Below, one piece after another: positions 17,622 to 25,644 of a stretch of 64,000 nucleotides of DNA. The translations under genes were made by a program, and so were the position numbers. Position 1 is the first letter of the stretch. Each line of letters begins with the position of its first letter. Source of the DNA: Rhodococcus_G sp042754225 (GTDB lineage: Bacteria > Actinomycetota > Actinomycetes > Mycobacteriales > Mycobacteriaceae); contig NZ_JBHZAH010000004.1 in the NCBI RefSeq assembly GCF_042754225.1, positions 1 through 64,000 of the forward strand. The letters run 5' to 3'. Under the pieces are notes generated by a model that worked only from the letters and a program-made list of their open reading frames with translations, did no database searches and had not been told where the DNA came from.

Positions 17622-20062
17622 GACCGGAAACCTGCGACGGTACGCACACCGATCTCGGCCCGCTGCAGCAGCGCTTTGGTCAGGGCGACCGCGGAGCCTA
17701 CCGCATCGCCAGCAAGTGCCTTGCTGAGTACCTGCATCATCGAATTGTGCCGAGCGGTCACGATGATGGTCACCCCGTTGACCGGTTTGTCGGCCGCGGT
17801 GAGGAAGTCTTGGCGTTGCCGGGTGAAGTACTCCGACAGGGCCGTGCCGACCCAGTCGATGATCTTTGCGCCGATCTTCTCGAGCAGTTGTACGCCGACC
17901 GCGGAGAGCACCTTGCCGGCGAACTGTTCACTCGCCGCCGCCTCGTGTATCACCTTGACGTGTCGCCCGGCGTTGCCCGAGAGCATGCTCCGCAGCGCGG
18001 CGGCATAGATCTTCTTGAGCAACACGATTGCAGGGGTGACCGACTCGCCGCGCCGCATCGACGCTGCCACGGCCTGCGTGTCGGTCTCGTTGAGGTGAAT
18101 GTAGATCTGCGCCTGCGATGCCGGGACATTCAGCGTCAGGTTGGCCTGACTGGTGCGCCCCACCAGCGACCGGGTCGTCACGACACCGCCTTGGGGCGCC
18201 GGACGTCGACTTGGACCTTGGGGGATGAGAACTAGGAAGCGCTGTCCAACCGCGATTCGGCGGGGGGAGAGCAGGAATTGGTTAGCCACATCGCGTCCAA
18301 GTCGGGGTTCGCCGAACAAGGCGGCGGCCGTCTGTCGGGTCAGAGGCAGGAACAGCTTCCACCCCTGCGACGAGGTCGGGCCGAGTCCTGGAACACCCTG
18401 TTCCAGCCTGGCGATCGAGGACAGTTTGGTTCCCACCAGCGCCTCGTACAGGTAAGCCTTGCAGGTCACGGGTGCCGCGACCCCGAATCGGGCCTGCAGG
18501 AACGACGCCAGCTGCACCGACCCGAACCCAGTGACCAGCCGGGCGGTCTGCCGGTTCACGGTGACGTCGAGGACCCGGGTGTATCGCTTGTACCGCCGCC
18601 GGCCGGTGACCGGGCGCAGCACCCAGGTGCCGCGCCCGGCCAGTCGCGGCGACGCCTCCTGGTATTCCTCGCGGATCATGTCGGGGGGGAATGATTCGGC
18701 GGCGGCTTCTGTGAAGGCTTCCTGCACGGCCGCCTCGAGCAGGCGTTGGTCTTCGAAGACTTCCTGCCCCTGCTCGGCGACCCGGCGAACGGTCCCCTCG
18801 ACGGCGCTGGCCACCGCCTCCCCGGCCAATCTGCTTGGTTCCGCAGGAACCTCCAGCCCGATCAGACTCATCCCGGTGGACACGATGGCCTGCGACAAGG
18901 GGGACGCGACGTCCGCTCCCACGTAGGGGCGGACAAGGTCTCCCAGGTAGCCAGCGAGGAAGCCGACCACCTTGTCGCGGCCGATGATGCTGATGCCCAA
19001 CTTGAGTGCGGCCAGGATCGCGGGAACGAAGTTCTCCATCGCATCGTTGACGTTGCCGCCCGGAGCGGCCTGGGTGACGTCGCGCACGAACTGCTCGCGG
19101 GCGGTATCGAGTGTGGCTAGCCGGTCCTCGGTCTCTTGCTCGGTCTCCTGGGCGGCTTCCGCTTGGATCGACTCCTGCTCGTCCTCCTGTTCGGTGAAGA
19201 ACAGACTGGCCACGCGTGCGTCGAATTCGCGTTGGATCCCGTCCGGGTCCGGGTGTGCGAGCGACTCGCGTGCCGCGAGGGTTTCAGTCTGTTCGAAGCC
19301 GCTGAAGTCCTCGTCCTCACCGGCTCCTAGCTCCTGCTCACCGAACAACCGACCCGCAAGCTTGCGGGCCACTGGCCGCAGAGAGACTGGGAGTCGCCCC
19401 AGCGCGAGCTTGAGTACCTGCTTGAGCAGCGGCCGAACCAGTCCCTTGAGTTTGCCGAAGATCCATCCGAGCGGGACGATCTTGCCGACGGCGGCGACCC
19501 CCTTCTTCGCCAGGCTCACCGCACCGCGGGCAGCGGCCTTGGCCTTGTCCCAGATTCCTCCCAGGAAGTTCTCGAACGCTGGAGACATATGTTCGAAGCT
19601 GGGCCGGATCGACTCGAACAGCCGGTCGAGTTCGTCCTCGGAGCTAGTGGTGATGTCGTGTTGCATGTACTGCTGCGCATAGCGATCGAGCACCGCTTCA
19701 GCTTCACTTGCGAGCGGGGCCATGTACTGCTCGAGGAATTGCTCGCCGTCGCGGGCCTGGACCTCATTGGACTGCGCGCCCATCGTGGCAGCGGCCTCAG
19801 CCGCCAACTCGTAGAGCGCCTCACCGAATTCCGCCTCGTACAGGCTCGAAACCATTGTCTCGTACGCCTCGCGCTCCGGACTCGGCCCACCGAGGCCAGC
19901 GGCCTCTCGATACTCGGAGCGGAACGGCGATTCCATACCAGTTCCCGGAGGCATCGTCTCCATGCCCATTCCGGGGGCTTCGTCCTCCGACACCAGCTGG
20001 AAGGTCTCGGCAAACGGGGAGGCCGGAGCGTAGGCCTCGATTTCGGCGGACGTGGCGGTCAT
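17618..20062 (-). CDS. Large uncharacterised protein with cationic amphipathic core
   Basis: An 814-residue protein. The ATG at 20062 is chosen because GGGGGAGG lies 2 bases upstream; the frame stays open to 20137 without a better signal. Residues 1-165 are acidic and helical (YEAEFGEALYELAAEAAATM). Residues about 168-240 are strikingly cationic and hydrophobic (GIWDKAKAAARGAV, KKGVAAVGKIVPLGWIF, GLVRPLLKQVLKLALGRLP), the pattern of membrane-active or pore-forming helices. Residues about 250-320 are again acidic. A further hydrophobic region (about 345-440) and a mixed C-terminal domain (about 480-814) follow. No signal peptide is seen. It is the first gene of the island operon. My impression is that similar proteins occur beside contractile-injection or exported-effector loci, but I cannot verify that here. 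Confidence 0.8.
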   Translation of the reverse strand: MTATSAEIEAYAPASPFAETFQLVSEDEAPGMGMETMPPGTGMESPFRSEYREAAGLGGPSPEREAYETMVSSLYEAEFGEALYELAAEAAATMGAQSNEVQARDGEQFLEQYMAPLASEAEAVLDRYAQQYMQHDITTSSEDELDRLFESIRPSFEHMSPAFENFLGGIWDKAKAAARGAVSLAKKGVAAVGKIVPLGWIFGKLKGLVRPLLKQVLKLALGRLPVSLRPVARKLAGRLFGEQELGAGEDEDFSGFEQTETLAARESLAHPDPDGIQREFDARVASLFFTEQEDEQESIQAEAAQETEQETEDRLATLDTAREQFVRDVTQAAPGGNVNDAMENFVPAILAALKLGISIIGRDKVVGFLAGYLGDLVRPYVGADVASPLSQAIVSTGMSLIGLEVPAEPSRLAGEAVASAVEGTVRRVAEQGQEVFEDQRLLEAAVQEAFTEAAAESFPPDMIREEYQEASPRLAGRGTWVLRPVTGRRRYKRYTRVLDVTVNRQTARLVTGFGSVQLASFLQARFGVAAPVTCKAYLYEALVGTKLSSIARLEQGVPGLGPTSSQGWKLFLPLTRQTAAALFGEPRLGRDVANQFLLSPRRIAVGQRFLVLIPQGPSRRPAPQGGVVTTRSLVGRTSQANLTLNVPASQAQIYIHLNETDTQAVAASMRRGESVTPAIVLLKKIYAAALRSMLSGNAGRHVKVIHEAAASEQFAGKVLSAVGVQLLEKIGAKIIDWVGTALSEYFTRQRQDFLTAADKPVNGVTIIVTARHNSMMQVLSKALAGDAVGSAVALTKALLQRAEIGVRTVAGFRS

Positions 20063-20301
20063 GGCCTCCCCCTCGGGGATATCGGTGCAGTCCACTGCGA
20101 CGCGGCCTCCCAAATCAAGCCATCGTCGCGCTCCCAATCGTCCTCATCAGCCGTCATCGAGGTGTCACCAAGCTGTCACCGACCCGAGGAGAGCGCTCCT
20201 GGGCGCGGGATACCGTGCGCGTCGCACTACGACTCTGCAGTGGCCTTCGCGACCTGCTCTTAGGCACCGCTGCTGAGCGCGTATCGCGATGGGCCGCAGG
20301 G

Positions 20302-20368
20302 GGATCCGTTCCTGCTGCACCTGAGCAACCTGTCGGCGGTGCAGACCGTGTACGCGATGACGATCCAC
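20302..20368 (+). pseudogene. recD: 67-bp recD fragment
   Basis: This stretch matches recD 12909-12975 at 66 of 67 bases, encoding DPFLLHLSNLSAVQTVYAMT in the same frame, then breaks into unrelated sequence and a stop. It is too short to function. It marks the right flank of the 13.3-20.1 kb island as derived from the recD region. Confidence 0.85.
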
Positions 20369-20383
20369 AGTGCTGCTCGCGCC

Positions 20384-20433
20384 GGGTGATGGAACCATCA
20401 ACTGGGTAGACCGAATGATGGTTCCCATCAACC
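20384..20433. repeat. Second copy of palindromic repeat
   Basis: An imperfect palindrome (GATGGAACCATCA facing TGATGGTTCCCATC) around a centre with GTAGACCGAA. It shares centre and right arm with the repeat at 11238-11290. It sits 16 bp after the recD fragment. Confidence 0.65.
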
Positions 20434-20463
20434 GATGCGGGGGGTAGGCGTCCGGAGACGCGG

Positions 20464-20931
20464 TCAGTTGGCCGCGGCCTGCTGCAGTTGTCGGAGCGAC
20501 TCGCCGGTGGTCCCGAGCTCGGCGACGATCGCGCTCCACGAGTAGCCGGCGTCCCGCGCCGCGGCGAGGCTGGCCGCGAGGTCGTCCTCTGCCTGGGCGT
20601 GGGCCCGCGCGGCGGCGCGGAGGACGGCGAGCGGGGTGGGCTCCAGGTCGTCTGCCTCTGCCTCTGCCTCGGCGGCGGTCTCTGCCTCGGCCTCGGCCTG
20701 TTCGTCGGTGGCGTCGGAGTCGACCTCGGCGTCGGCCTCTTCGTGGGTGGCGTCGGCGTCGGCCTCCATGTCCGCGTCGGGGGCGTCGGTCGGATCGGTG
20801 GCCTCGGTGGCCTCGGACTCGGCCACGTCGTCGGCCTCGATCAGGTCGCTCCAGTCGGTCGGCACGTCATTCTCGAAGCGCTGGGCGAACTCCGCGGCGC
20901 GGTCGAAGATTTCTTGGGTCGATCGGTTCAA
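20464..20931 (-). CDS. Acidic Ala/Glu-rich protein, 155 aa
   Basis: A 155-residue protein starting at a TTG (20931), preceded by a GAGG at about 9 bases. Upstream extension of the frame runs antisense through the next gene and is not protein-like. Residues 1-30 form a helix (STQEIFDRAAEFAQRFEND). Residues about 32-95 are a low-complexity run of Glu, Asp and Ala repeats. The last about 50 residues look like a helix-turn-helix (YSWSAIVAELGTTGESLRQL) after a coiled stretch (AARAHAQAEDDLAASLAAAR). This resembles small actinobacterial proteins with a degenerate DNA-binding tail. Function unknown. Confidence 0.7.
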   Translation of the reverse strand: MNRSTQEIFDRAAEFAQRFENDVPTDWSDLIEADDVAESEATEATDPTDAPDADMEADADATHEEADAEVDSDATDEQAEAEAETAAEAEAEADDLEPTPLAVLRAAARAHAQAEDDLAASLAAARDAGYSWSAIVAELGTTGESLRQLQQAAAN

Positions 20932-21080
20932 CTGGGGGCACCTCGGGAGTACGGGTCGGCAATGTCGCTGGGAGAGAAGGCGCATTCGTGCAGCGTTGAC
21001 CACGGTGCCGACGTCCTGTTCGGTGGTGCGATCTCGACGACCGTCCCCGACCCCCGTCGCAAAGTTACCCTGCCCCGTCG

Positions 21081-21851
21081 TCAGAACAGCGTGGGCTCCG
21101 CCAGTGCCCCCTGCCGGGCCTCGCGCAGTCGCGCGCTCCACCGCTGCACCAGCCACATCTCGATCAGCTCGGGGCGGGTGTTCGCCTGCGCCGCCCAGTC
21201 GCCGAGCAGGGTGACGTACCGGTCGTAGCGGCGGAGGGTGAAGCCGCTGACCGACGGGTCCTCGAGCCAGCCCTCGTGGATCAGCGTGGAGACGCCGTAC
21301 TGGTCGATCAGCTGGGCCCGGCCGCTCGACGTGCCCGCCTCCACCGCCCACAGGTACACCGCCAGCAGCGACACCCCGACGCCCGGCGTCTCCGGCCAGC
21401 CCGACCACGACGCGCTCGCCGCGTTCGGGAGGGAACGCTCGCGCGCGCAGTGCCTCAGGACGCCCCGGATCCGGGCGAGCGGGTCCTCGCCGACGCGGGC
21501 GTGCGGATTGACCACGTCGGGGAAGCGGCGCTTGAACCGGCGGTGCGGGTGCGCGCCCTGCCAGGCGGCGCAGAGGAACAGCAGACCCAGGCCGTCGTCG
21601 TCCGGCTCGACGAGTTCGCTGCCGCGCCGAAGGTCGTTGCGCTGCACCACCGCGACGCCCTCGGCGACGACGCGTCCGTCGAGATCGCGTCCGCGCAGCC
21701 GAATCTCGTGGCCGGCCTGTGCGAGGTGCCCGTTCCACCAGTCGAGGTCGACCTGGGCGCCGTCGTCGAGGACGTGCAGCGGGTAGGACCGGGTGCGGCA
21801 CCACTGCACGCACGCCTCGGGCGGCTCGAAGCCCTCGTCACTCAGGTGCAT
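21081..21851 (-). CDS. Hypothetical protein, possible OGG-fold
   Basis: A 256-residue soluble protein with the aromatic-rich N-terminus VQWCRTRSYPLHVLDD and a helical C-terminal half (VYLWAVEAGTSSGRAQLIDQ, RYDRYVTLLGDWA, LIEMWLVQRWSARLREA). The C-terminal layout recalls actinobacterial proteins described as having an 8-oxoguanine glycosylase-like fold, but no catalytic Lys/Asp pair can be assigned with confidence. The ATG at 21851 is the natural start. It is divergent from the PAP2-regulator operon, sharing a 135-bp intergenic region with an inverted repeat, so both sides might respond to one regulator. Confidence 0.7.
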   Translation of the reverse strand: MHLSDEGFEPPEACVQWCRTRSYPLHVLDDGAQVDLDWWNGHLAQAGHEIRLRGRDLDGRVVAEGVAVVQRNDLRRGSELVEPDDDGLGLLFLCAAWQGAHPHRRFKRRFPDVVNPHARVGEDPLARIRGVLRHCARERSLPNAASASWSGWPETPGVGVSLLAVYLWAVEAGTSSGRAQLIDQYGVSTLIHEGWLEDPSVSGFTLRRYDRYVTLLGDWAAQANTRPELIEMWLVQRWSARLREARQGALAEPTLF

Positions 21852-21902
21852 GGGGGAAGGATGCCAGGCCGCACCGACAGCGCCGTGACGCGTGCGACGG
21901 GC

Positions 21903-21922
21903 GTGTCACGAGATCGTGACAC
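21903..21922. promoter_or_regulatory. Perfect inverted repeat, candidate operator
   Basis: GTGTCACGA and TCGTGACAC are perfect arms separated by GA. A third copy of TCGTGACAC lies at 21957-21965, 43 bases further on and 21 bases before the PAP2 ATG. Repeated half-sites ahead of a response-regulator operon suggest its own binding site. The spacing excludes a simple terminator. Confidence 0.6.
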
Positions 21923-21986
21923 TTCGTGGCGGAGGCGGGGCGCGGGCGCGGCGGGCTCGTGACACGGCGTCGGCAGTGTCGGTGGC

Positions 21987-22655
21987 ATGAACATTCTCAA
22001 CCGCCGCGTCCGGGTCCGTCCCGAACGGCTCTCGGCCGCGTTCGCGCTGGGGGTCGTCGGCCTCGCCGTCTTCGGGCTCGCCGTCCACACCACCGCGGGC
22101 CAGGTCGTCGACCAGGCGCTGATGGCCCGGGCGTCCACCTCGTCGGCCAGCGGCTTCTCCGCGATCTTCGTCGGGGCGATCGTGCCGTTCACGCTCGTCG
22201 GCGGGGTCCTCGTCGCGTTGCTGGTGGTGATGGGGGAGCAGCCGCTGCGGCTGGCCGGCCGGGTGGCGCTGGTGACCTTCGGTCCGATCGTGACGGCGTG
22301 GTGGCTCAAGCGGGCGCTGAACCGCCCGAGCCTGGACGGGCTGGTGATGCACAACTCCTTCCCGAGCGGCACGCTCACCGCGGTCGCGGCCGTCGCATGC
22401 ACGGCGGTGCTCGCGACGCCGCGGCGCTGGCGCCCGGTCGCGGCGGTCAACGCGGCGCTGGTGACCACGGGCACCGCGGTGACGGTGGTGGTGCTGCGAT
22501 GGCACCGGCCCAGCGACGCCCTCGGCGCGCTGCTGATCGTCGGATGTTTCACGTTGATCGCGTCCGCGTTCACCACCACCGACGCGCCGGTCGGCGGCGG
22601 TGACGGGCTCGCGCGGCTGTCGGATCCGCGGGCGGAACGGCTGGTCGCGCGATGA
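21987..22655 (+). CDS. PAP2-like membrane protein, altered active site
   Basis: A 222-residue integral membrane protein with five or six hydrophobic segments and the PAP2 phosphatase layout. Motif 1 is KRALNRP (Lys108 to Pro114), motif 2 region is NSFPSGT (123-129), and motif 3 is RWHRPSD with His173 and Asp177. The histidine that normally follows FPSG is replaced by Thr129, and the arginine six residues before His173 is a valine. The usual lipid-phosphatase chemistry may therefore be lost or changed. Its stop overlaps an in-frame ATG of the response-regulator region, and the three genes appear to form one operon. Related actinobacterial PAP2 proteins act on polyprenyl or glycerolipid phosphates. 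Confidence 0.8.
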   Translation: MNILNRRVRVRPERLSAAFALGVVGLAVFGLAVHTTAGQVVDQALMARASTSSASGFSAIFVGAIVPFTLVGGVLVALLVVMGEQPLRLAGRVALVTFGPIVTAWWLKRALNRPSLDGLVMHNSFPSGTLTAVAAVACTAVLATPRRWRPVAAVNAALVTTGTAVTVVVLRWHRPSDALGALLIVGCFTLIASAFTTTDAPVGGGDGLARLSDPRAERLVAR

Positions 22656-22735
22656 ACGCGACCCGGGGGCGGCTCCGGCGCGGCGGTACGATCCTGACCA
22701 GCGGCAGGAGTGCATCCGACGAAGGCGGCCGACAC

Positions 22736-23428
22736 GTGGCGAGCATTCTCCTCATCGAGGACGATCCGGCGGGGGCCGAGGCGATGCGCCTCGGCCTGAC
22801 CCGGCTGGGGCACCGGGTGCGGCACCGCGCGGACGGCAACACCGACCTGGCGGCGGAGATCGCCGAGACCGACCTGATCCTGCTCGACCTCGGTCTGCCG
22901 GGCGCCGACGGCTACGAGATCTGCCGCCGGGTGCGGGCCGTGAGCGCGGTGCCTATCGTGATCCTCACCGCGCGGTCCGACGACGTCGACACCGTCGCCG
23001 GGCTGGAGGCGGGCGCCGACGACTACGTGGTCAAGCCGGTGACGCCGCGGGTGCTCGACGCCCGCATCAAGGCGGTGCTGCGGCGCACGGTCGCGTTGCC
23101 GCAGGCTCCGCAGGCGGCTGCCGCCGCGCCGTCGGACACGGGCCTCGACATCGACCGCCGGGCGCTGCGCGTGCACCGCGACGGGGTGCCGATCACCCTC
23201 ACCCCGACCGAGATTCGGCTGCTGCTGGTGCTGTCGGAGAGCCCCGGTCAGGTGCTCAGCCGGCAGCAGCTGCTCGCGGCGGCCTGGGACCAGGACTACC
23301 TCGGCGACTCCCGGCTGGTGGACGCGGCGATCCAGCGGCTGCGCGCGAAGATCGAGGACGACCCGTCCGACCCGCGGATCGTCGAGACCGTCCGCGGGTT
23401 CGGCTACCGATTCGTGCCGCCGCGGTGA
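22736..23428 (+). CDS. OmpR-family response regulator
   Basis: A 230-residue response regulator. The GTG at 22736 is chosen because the receiver domain begins at once (VASILLIEDDPAG); a possible upstream ATG at 22652 would add 28 non-conserved residues. Asp51 in LILLDLGLPGADGY is the phosphorylation site, and VVKPVTPRVLDARI supplies the conserved lysine. A winged helix fills residues about 135-230 (LTPTEIRLLLVLSESPGQVL, VDAAIQRLRAKIEDD, VRGFGYRF). The TGA overlaps the GTG of the histidine kinase, so kinase and regulator are translationally coupled. The likely operator is the inverted repeat upstream of the PAP2-like gene. Confidence 0.93.
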   Translation: MASILLIEDDPAGAEAMRLGLTRLGHRVRHRADGNTDLAAEIAETDLILLDLGLPGADGYEICRRVRAVSAVPIVILTARSDDVDTVAGLEAGADDYVVKPVTPRVLDARIKAVLRRTVALPQAPQAAAAAPSDTGLDIDRRALRVHRDGVPITLTPTEIRLLLVLSESPGQVLSRQQLLAAAWDQDYLGDSRLVDAAIQRLRAKIEDDPSDPRIVETVRGFGYRFVPPR

Positions 23429-24798
23429 GGCCGCGGCTCGGGGGACTGCAGGCCCGCTTCGTGCTGGTGTTCGTCGTCGCGGTGGCCGTGGTGGCGGGCG
23501 TGACGGCGGTCGCGGTGGCGATCGCCGCGCGGTCCTGGGTGTACACCAACGCGCAGGACGCGGCGATCACCGAGTTCCGCGACGACATGGCCGTGCTGTA
23601 CGGCCAGCACATCGACACCTCGAATCCGGCTGCGCTGCAACAGTATCTGCCCGGCGACGCGACCGCCGTGGTGGACGGGAGGGTGGTGCACCGCGGCTCG
23701 GTGGATCCGGCGCAGGTCGGTGAGTCGTTCGCCGCCGGCGTCGACTCTCCCCGGCTGGTGCGGTTCCAGCGGCTGGACTCGCAGCGGATCCTGCTCGGCG
23801 AGTCGGTGGTGGTCAGCGACGTCGCCGGCGAGCAGGAGCAACTGGTGAAGGCGTACGCGATCAGGCCGCTGGTGGGGGTGCAGGAGAAGTTCGACAGCCT
23901 CGTCCGCATCGTCGCGGTGACGCTGACGGTGGGCGTGGTGCTGTGCGGGCTGGTCGGGTGGTGGATCGCGTCGACGCTCGTGCGTCCGCTGCGCCGCCTC
24001 GACGACGCGGCCGCGCAGGCCGCGGCCGGCGACCTCGACGTGCGGCTGCCGGAGGTGGGGGTGGCCGAGCTGGCGCAGGTGACCGAGACGTTCAACGAGA
24101 TGATACGCCAACACGGTTCGGCGATCGCCCGGCTGACGGCGTCGGAGTCGCAGTCGCGCCGGTTCGTCGCCGACGTCTCCCACGAGCTGCGCACGCCGCT
24201 GGCCGCGCTGGTGCCGATGGGGGAGGTGCTGCGGGAGGAGGCGGACCGGCTGCCCGCGGACACCGGCGCGGCGGCCCGGATCGTCGGCGAGGAGATCGAC
24301 AAGCTGGCCCGGCTGGTGGAGGACCTGATAGAGATGTCGCGGCACGACGTCGGCCGGGCGACGCTCGACGTCGCGGAGCTGGACCTGGCGGCGCTGGTGC
24401 GCGCGACGCTGACCGCGCGGGGCTGGGACGGCCGGGTCCCGGTGTCGGCGGACGCCCCGGTGCCGGTGCGCGGGGACGCGCGCCGGCTGGAGATCGTGGT
24501 GGCGAACCTGGTGGGGAACGCGCTGCGGCACGGGGCCGACCCGGTGCGCGTGAGCGTGCGGCGCGAGGGGGAGCGGGCGGTGGTCGAGGTGCGCGATCAC
24601 GGGCCGGGGGTGCCGGACGAGCACCGGGAGGAGATCTTCGAGCGGTTCTTCAAGGTGGACACCGCCCGCGGGCGCAGCGAGGGCAGCGGGCTGGGGCTGT
24701 CGCTGGCGCTGGAGAACGCGCGGCTGCACGGCGGCACGATCGACGTGGCCCGGGAGGCGGGGGTCACGGTGTTCACGCTGCGGCTGCCGGCGGCGTGA
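23425..24798 (+). CDS. Sensor histidine kinase
   Basis: A 457-residue membrane histidine kinase paired with the preceding regulator. Transmembrane helices lie at about 12-36 and 160-182 and enclose an extracytoplasmic sensor of about 120 residues. A HAMP linker spans about 183-235. His253 in VADVSHELRTPLAAL is the phospho-acceptor. The ATPase domain has NLVGNALRHGAD (N box), DHGPGVPDEH (G1), FERFFKVD (F) and GSGLGLSLALENARLHGG (G2). The GTG start overlaps the regulator stop by 4 bases. The signal is unknown, but the PAP2-like partner hints at envelope lipids. All catalytic boxes are intact. Confidence 0.93.
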   Translation: MRPRLGGLQARFVLVFVVAVAVVAGVTAVAVAIAARSWVYTNAQDAAITEFRDDMAVLYGQHIDTSNPAALQQYLPGDATAVVDGRVVHRGSVDPAQVGESFAAGVDSPRLVRFQRLDSQRILLGESVVVSDVAGEQEQLVKAYAIRPLVGVQEKFDSLVRIVAVTLTVGVVLCGLVGWWIASTLVRPLRRLDDAAAQAAAGDLDVRLPEVGVAELAQVTETFNEMIRQHGSAIARLTASESQSRRFVADVSHELRTPLAALVPMGEVLREEADRLPADTGAAARIVGEEIDKLARLVEDLIEMSRHDVGRATLDVAELDLAALVRATLTARGWDGRVPVSADAPVPVRGDARRLEIVVANLVGNALRHGADPVRVSVRREGERAVVEVRDHGPGVPDEHREEIFERFFKVDTARGRSEGSGLGLSLALENARLHGGTIDVAREAGVTVFTLRLPAA

Positions 24799-24817
24799 AT
24801 TGACCTGTGGCGCAGCA

Positions 24818-24852
24818 AGGCCGGGCCGCCCCCGTGCGGGGCGACCCGGCCT
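24818..24852. terminator. Convergent hairpin terminator
   Basis: Fifteen-base arms AGGCCGGGCCGCCCC and GGGGCGACCCGGCCT pair with one G-T-type mismatch around the loop CGTGC. It lies between the histidine kinase (plus) and the YbjN-like gene (minus), 16-20 bases from each stop. Confidence 0.75.
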
Positions 24853-24867
24853 GGTGCTGTTGCCGGG

Positions 24868-25449
24868 TTACTTGGCGGTGATGCCGAGGTCGCCTTCGGC
24901 CGGCTCGGCGTCGTGCCCGCACGCGCAGTCGTCGCCGCAGCCGCCGCCACCGCACTCGCCGGCATAGCTGTCGTCGTCGGCGTCGCAGTCGAGGCTGCCG
25001 CCGAACCGGGCCGCGAAGTCGTCGTCGAGGTCGTGGGTGAGGTCGTGGACCTCGTCGATCAGGTTGAGCAGGTGCTGCGGCGCGAACGGGTCCGCGTCGA
25101 GGAGGGTCGAGACCAGCAGGTGCTCCTCGCTGAGCGTGAAGCGCAACCGCGGCCACTCCTCCGACAGCTCGACCAGCTGCGTGGTGGCCTGCGCGCGGTC
25201 GGTGATGCCGGTGACGATCGACGACCACACGTGCAGCTGCGGTCCGTCGTCGGCGACCGTCACGTAGACGGCGAAGCCGTGCACGGGGATCGCGATGTCG
25301 CCGTCCTCGTCGGTGTCCGGCTCGGAGCCGAGCAGCTCGGCGAGGGTGCGCACGCACAGGGAGTGCAGCTGGTCGCGCTCGTCGGTGACCACGGCGAGGG
25401 CGCCGTCGATCCGAAGCGGCTGGTCGTCGGTGGTGTCGTGGTCGGTCAT
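24868..25449 (-). CDS. YbjN/TY-Chap-like protein with Cys-rich tail
   Basis: A 193-residue acidic protein. The ATG at 25449 has AGAGGA 6 bases upstream and is preferred to an in-frame GTG 39 bases earlier. The body resembles the type III secretion chaperone-like (YbjN) fold: VTDERDQLHSLCVRTLAELL, IPVHGFAVYVTVADDGPQLH and RLRFTLSEEHLLVSTLLDAD. The segment from ITDRAQATTQL to FAARFGGSL aligns with residues about 218-290 of the larger protein at 53255-54313, so they are paralogues. The tail adds five cysteines and a histidine in CGGGGCGDDCACGHD, a possible metal site. Role unknown. Confidence 0.75.
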   Translation of the reverse strand: MTDHDTTDDQPLRIDGALAVVTDERDQLHSLCVRTLAELLGSEPDTDEDGDIAIPVHGFAVYVTVADDGPQLHVWSSIVTGITDRAQATTQLVELSEEWPRLRFTLSEEHLLVSTLLDADPFAPQHLLNLIDEVHDLTHDLDDDFAARFGGSLDCDADDDSYAGECGGGGCGDDCACGHDAEPAEGDLGITAK

Positions 25450-25534
25450 CGGGTCCTCTGTCCTGCGCGGGGATGTGTGCGGGTCCACGGTAGCGCGGGG
25501 CGAGGGTCTTCGGCGCGGCGCCTACCTGGGTGTA

Positions 25535-25558
25535 CGGCGCACGATCGGTCGTGCGCCG
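25535..25558. repeat. Perfect GC-rich inverted repeat
   Basis: Arms CGGCGCACGA and TCGTGCGCCG pair perfectly around TCGG. It sits in the gap between the YbjN-like gene and the resolvase remnant, close to where GC content drops. It could be a terminator or a relic of a mobile-element end. Confidence 0.5.
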
Positions 25559-25644
25559 GCCTCGAGGCAAAGACTGGTGTGAATGGTCCACGCCCGGCAG
25601 CTCGGGTTCATTCTCCCTTTCCCAGCAGTAGGAGCAATTCCACC

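Noticed and set aside
20464..21813. 449-codon minus-strand reading of the acidic protein gene
   Set aside because: The first about 290 codons are another frame of the 21081-21851 gene. The start was placed at the TTG at 20931.
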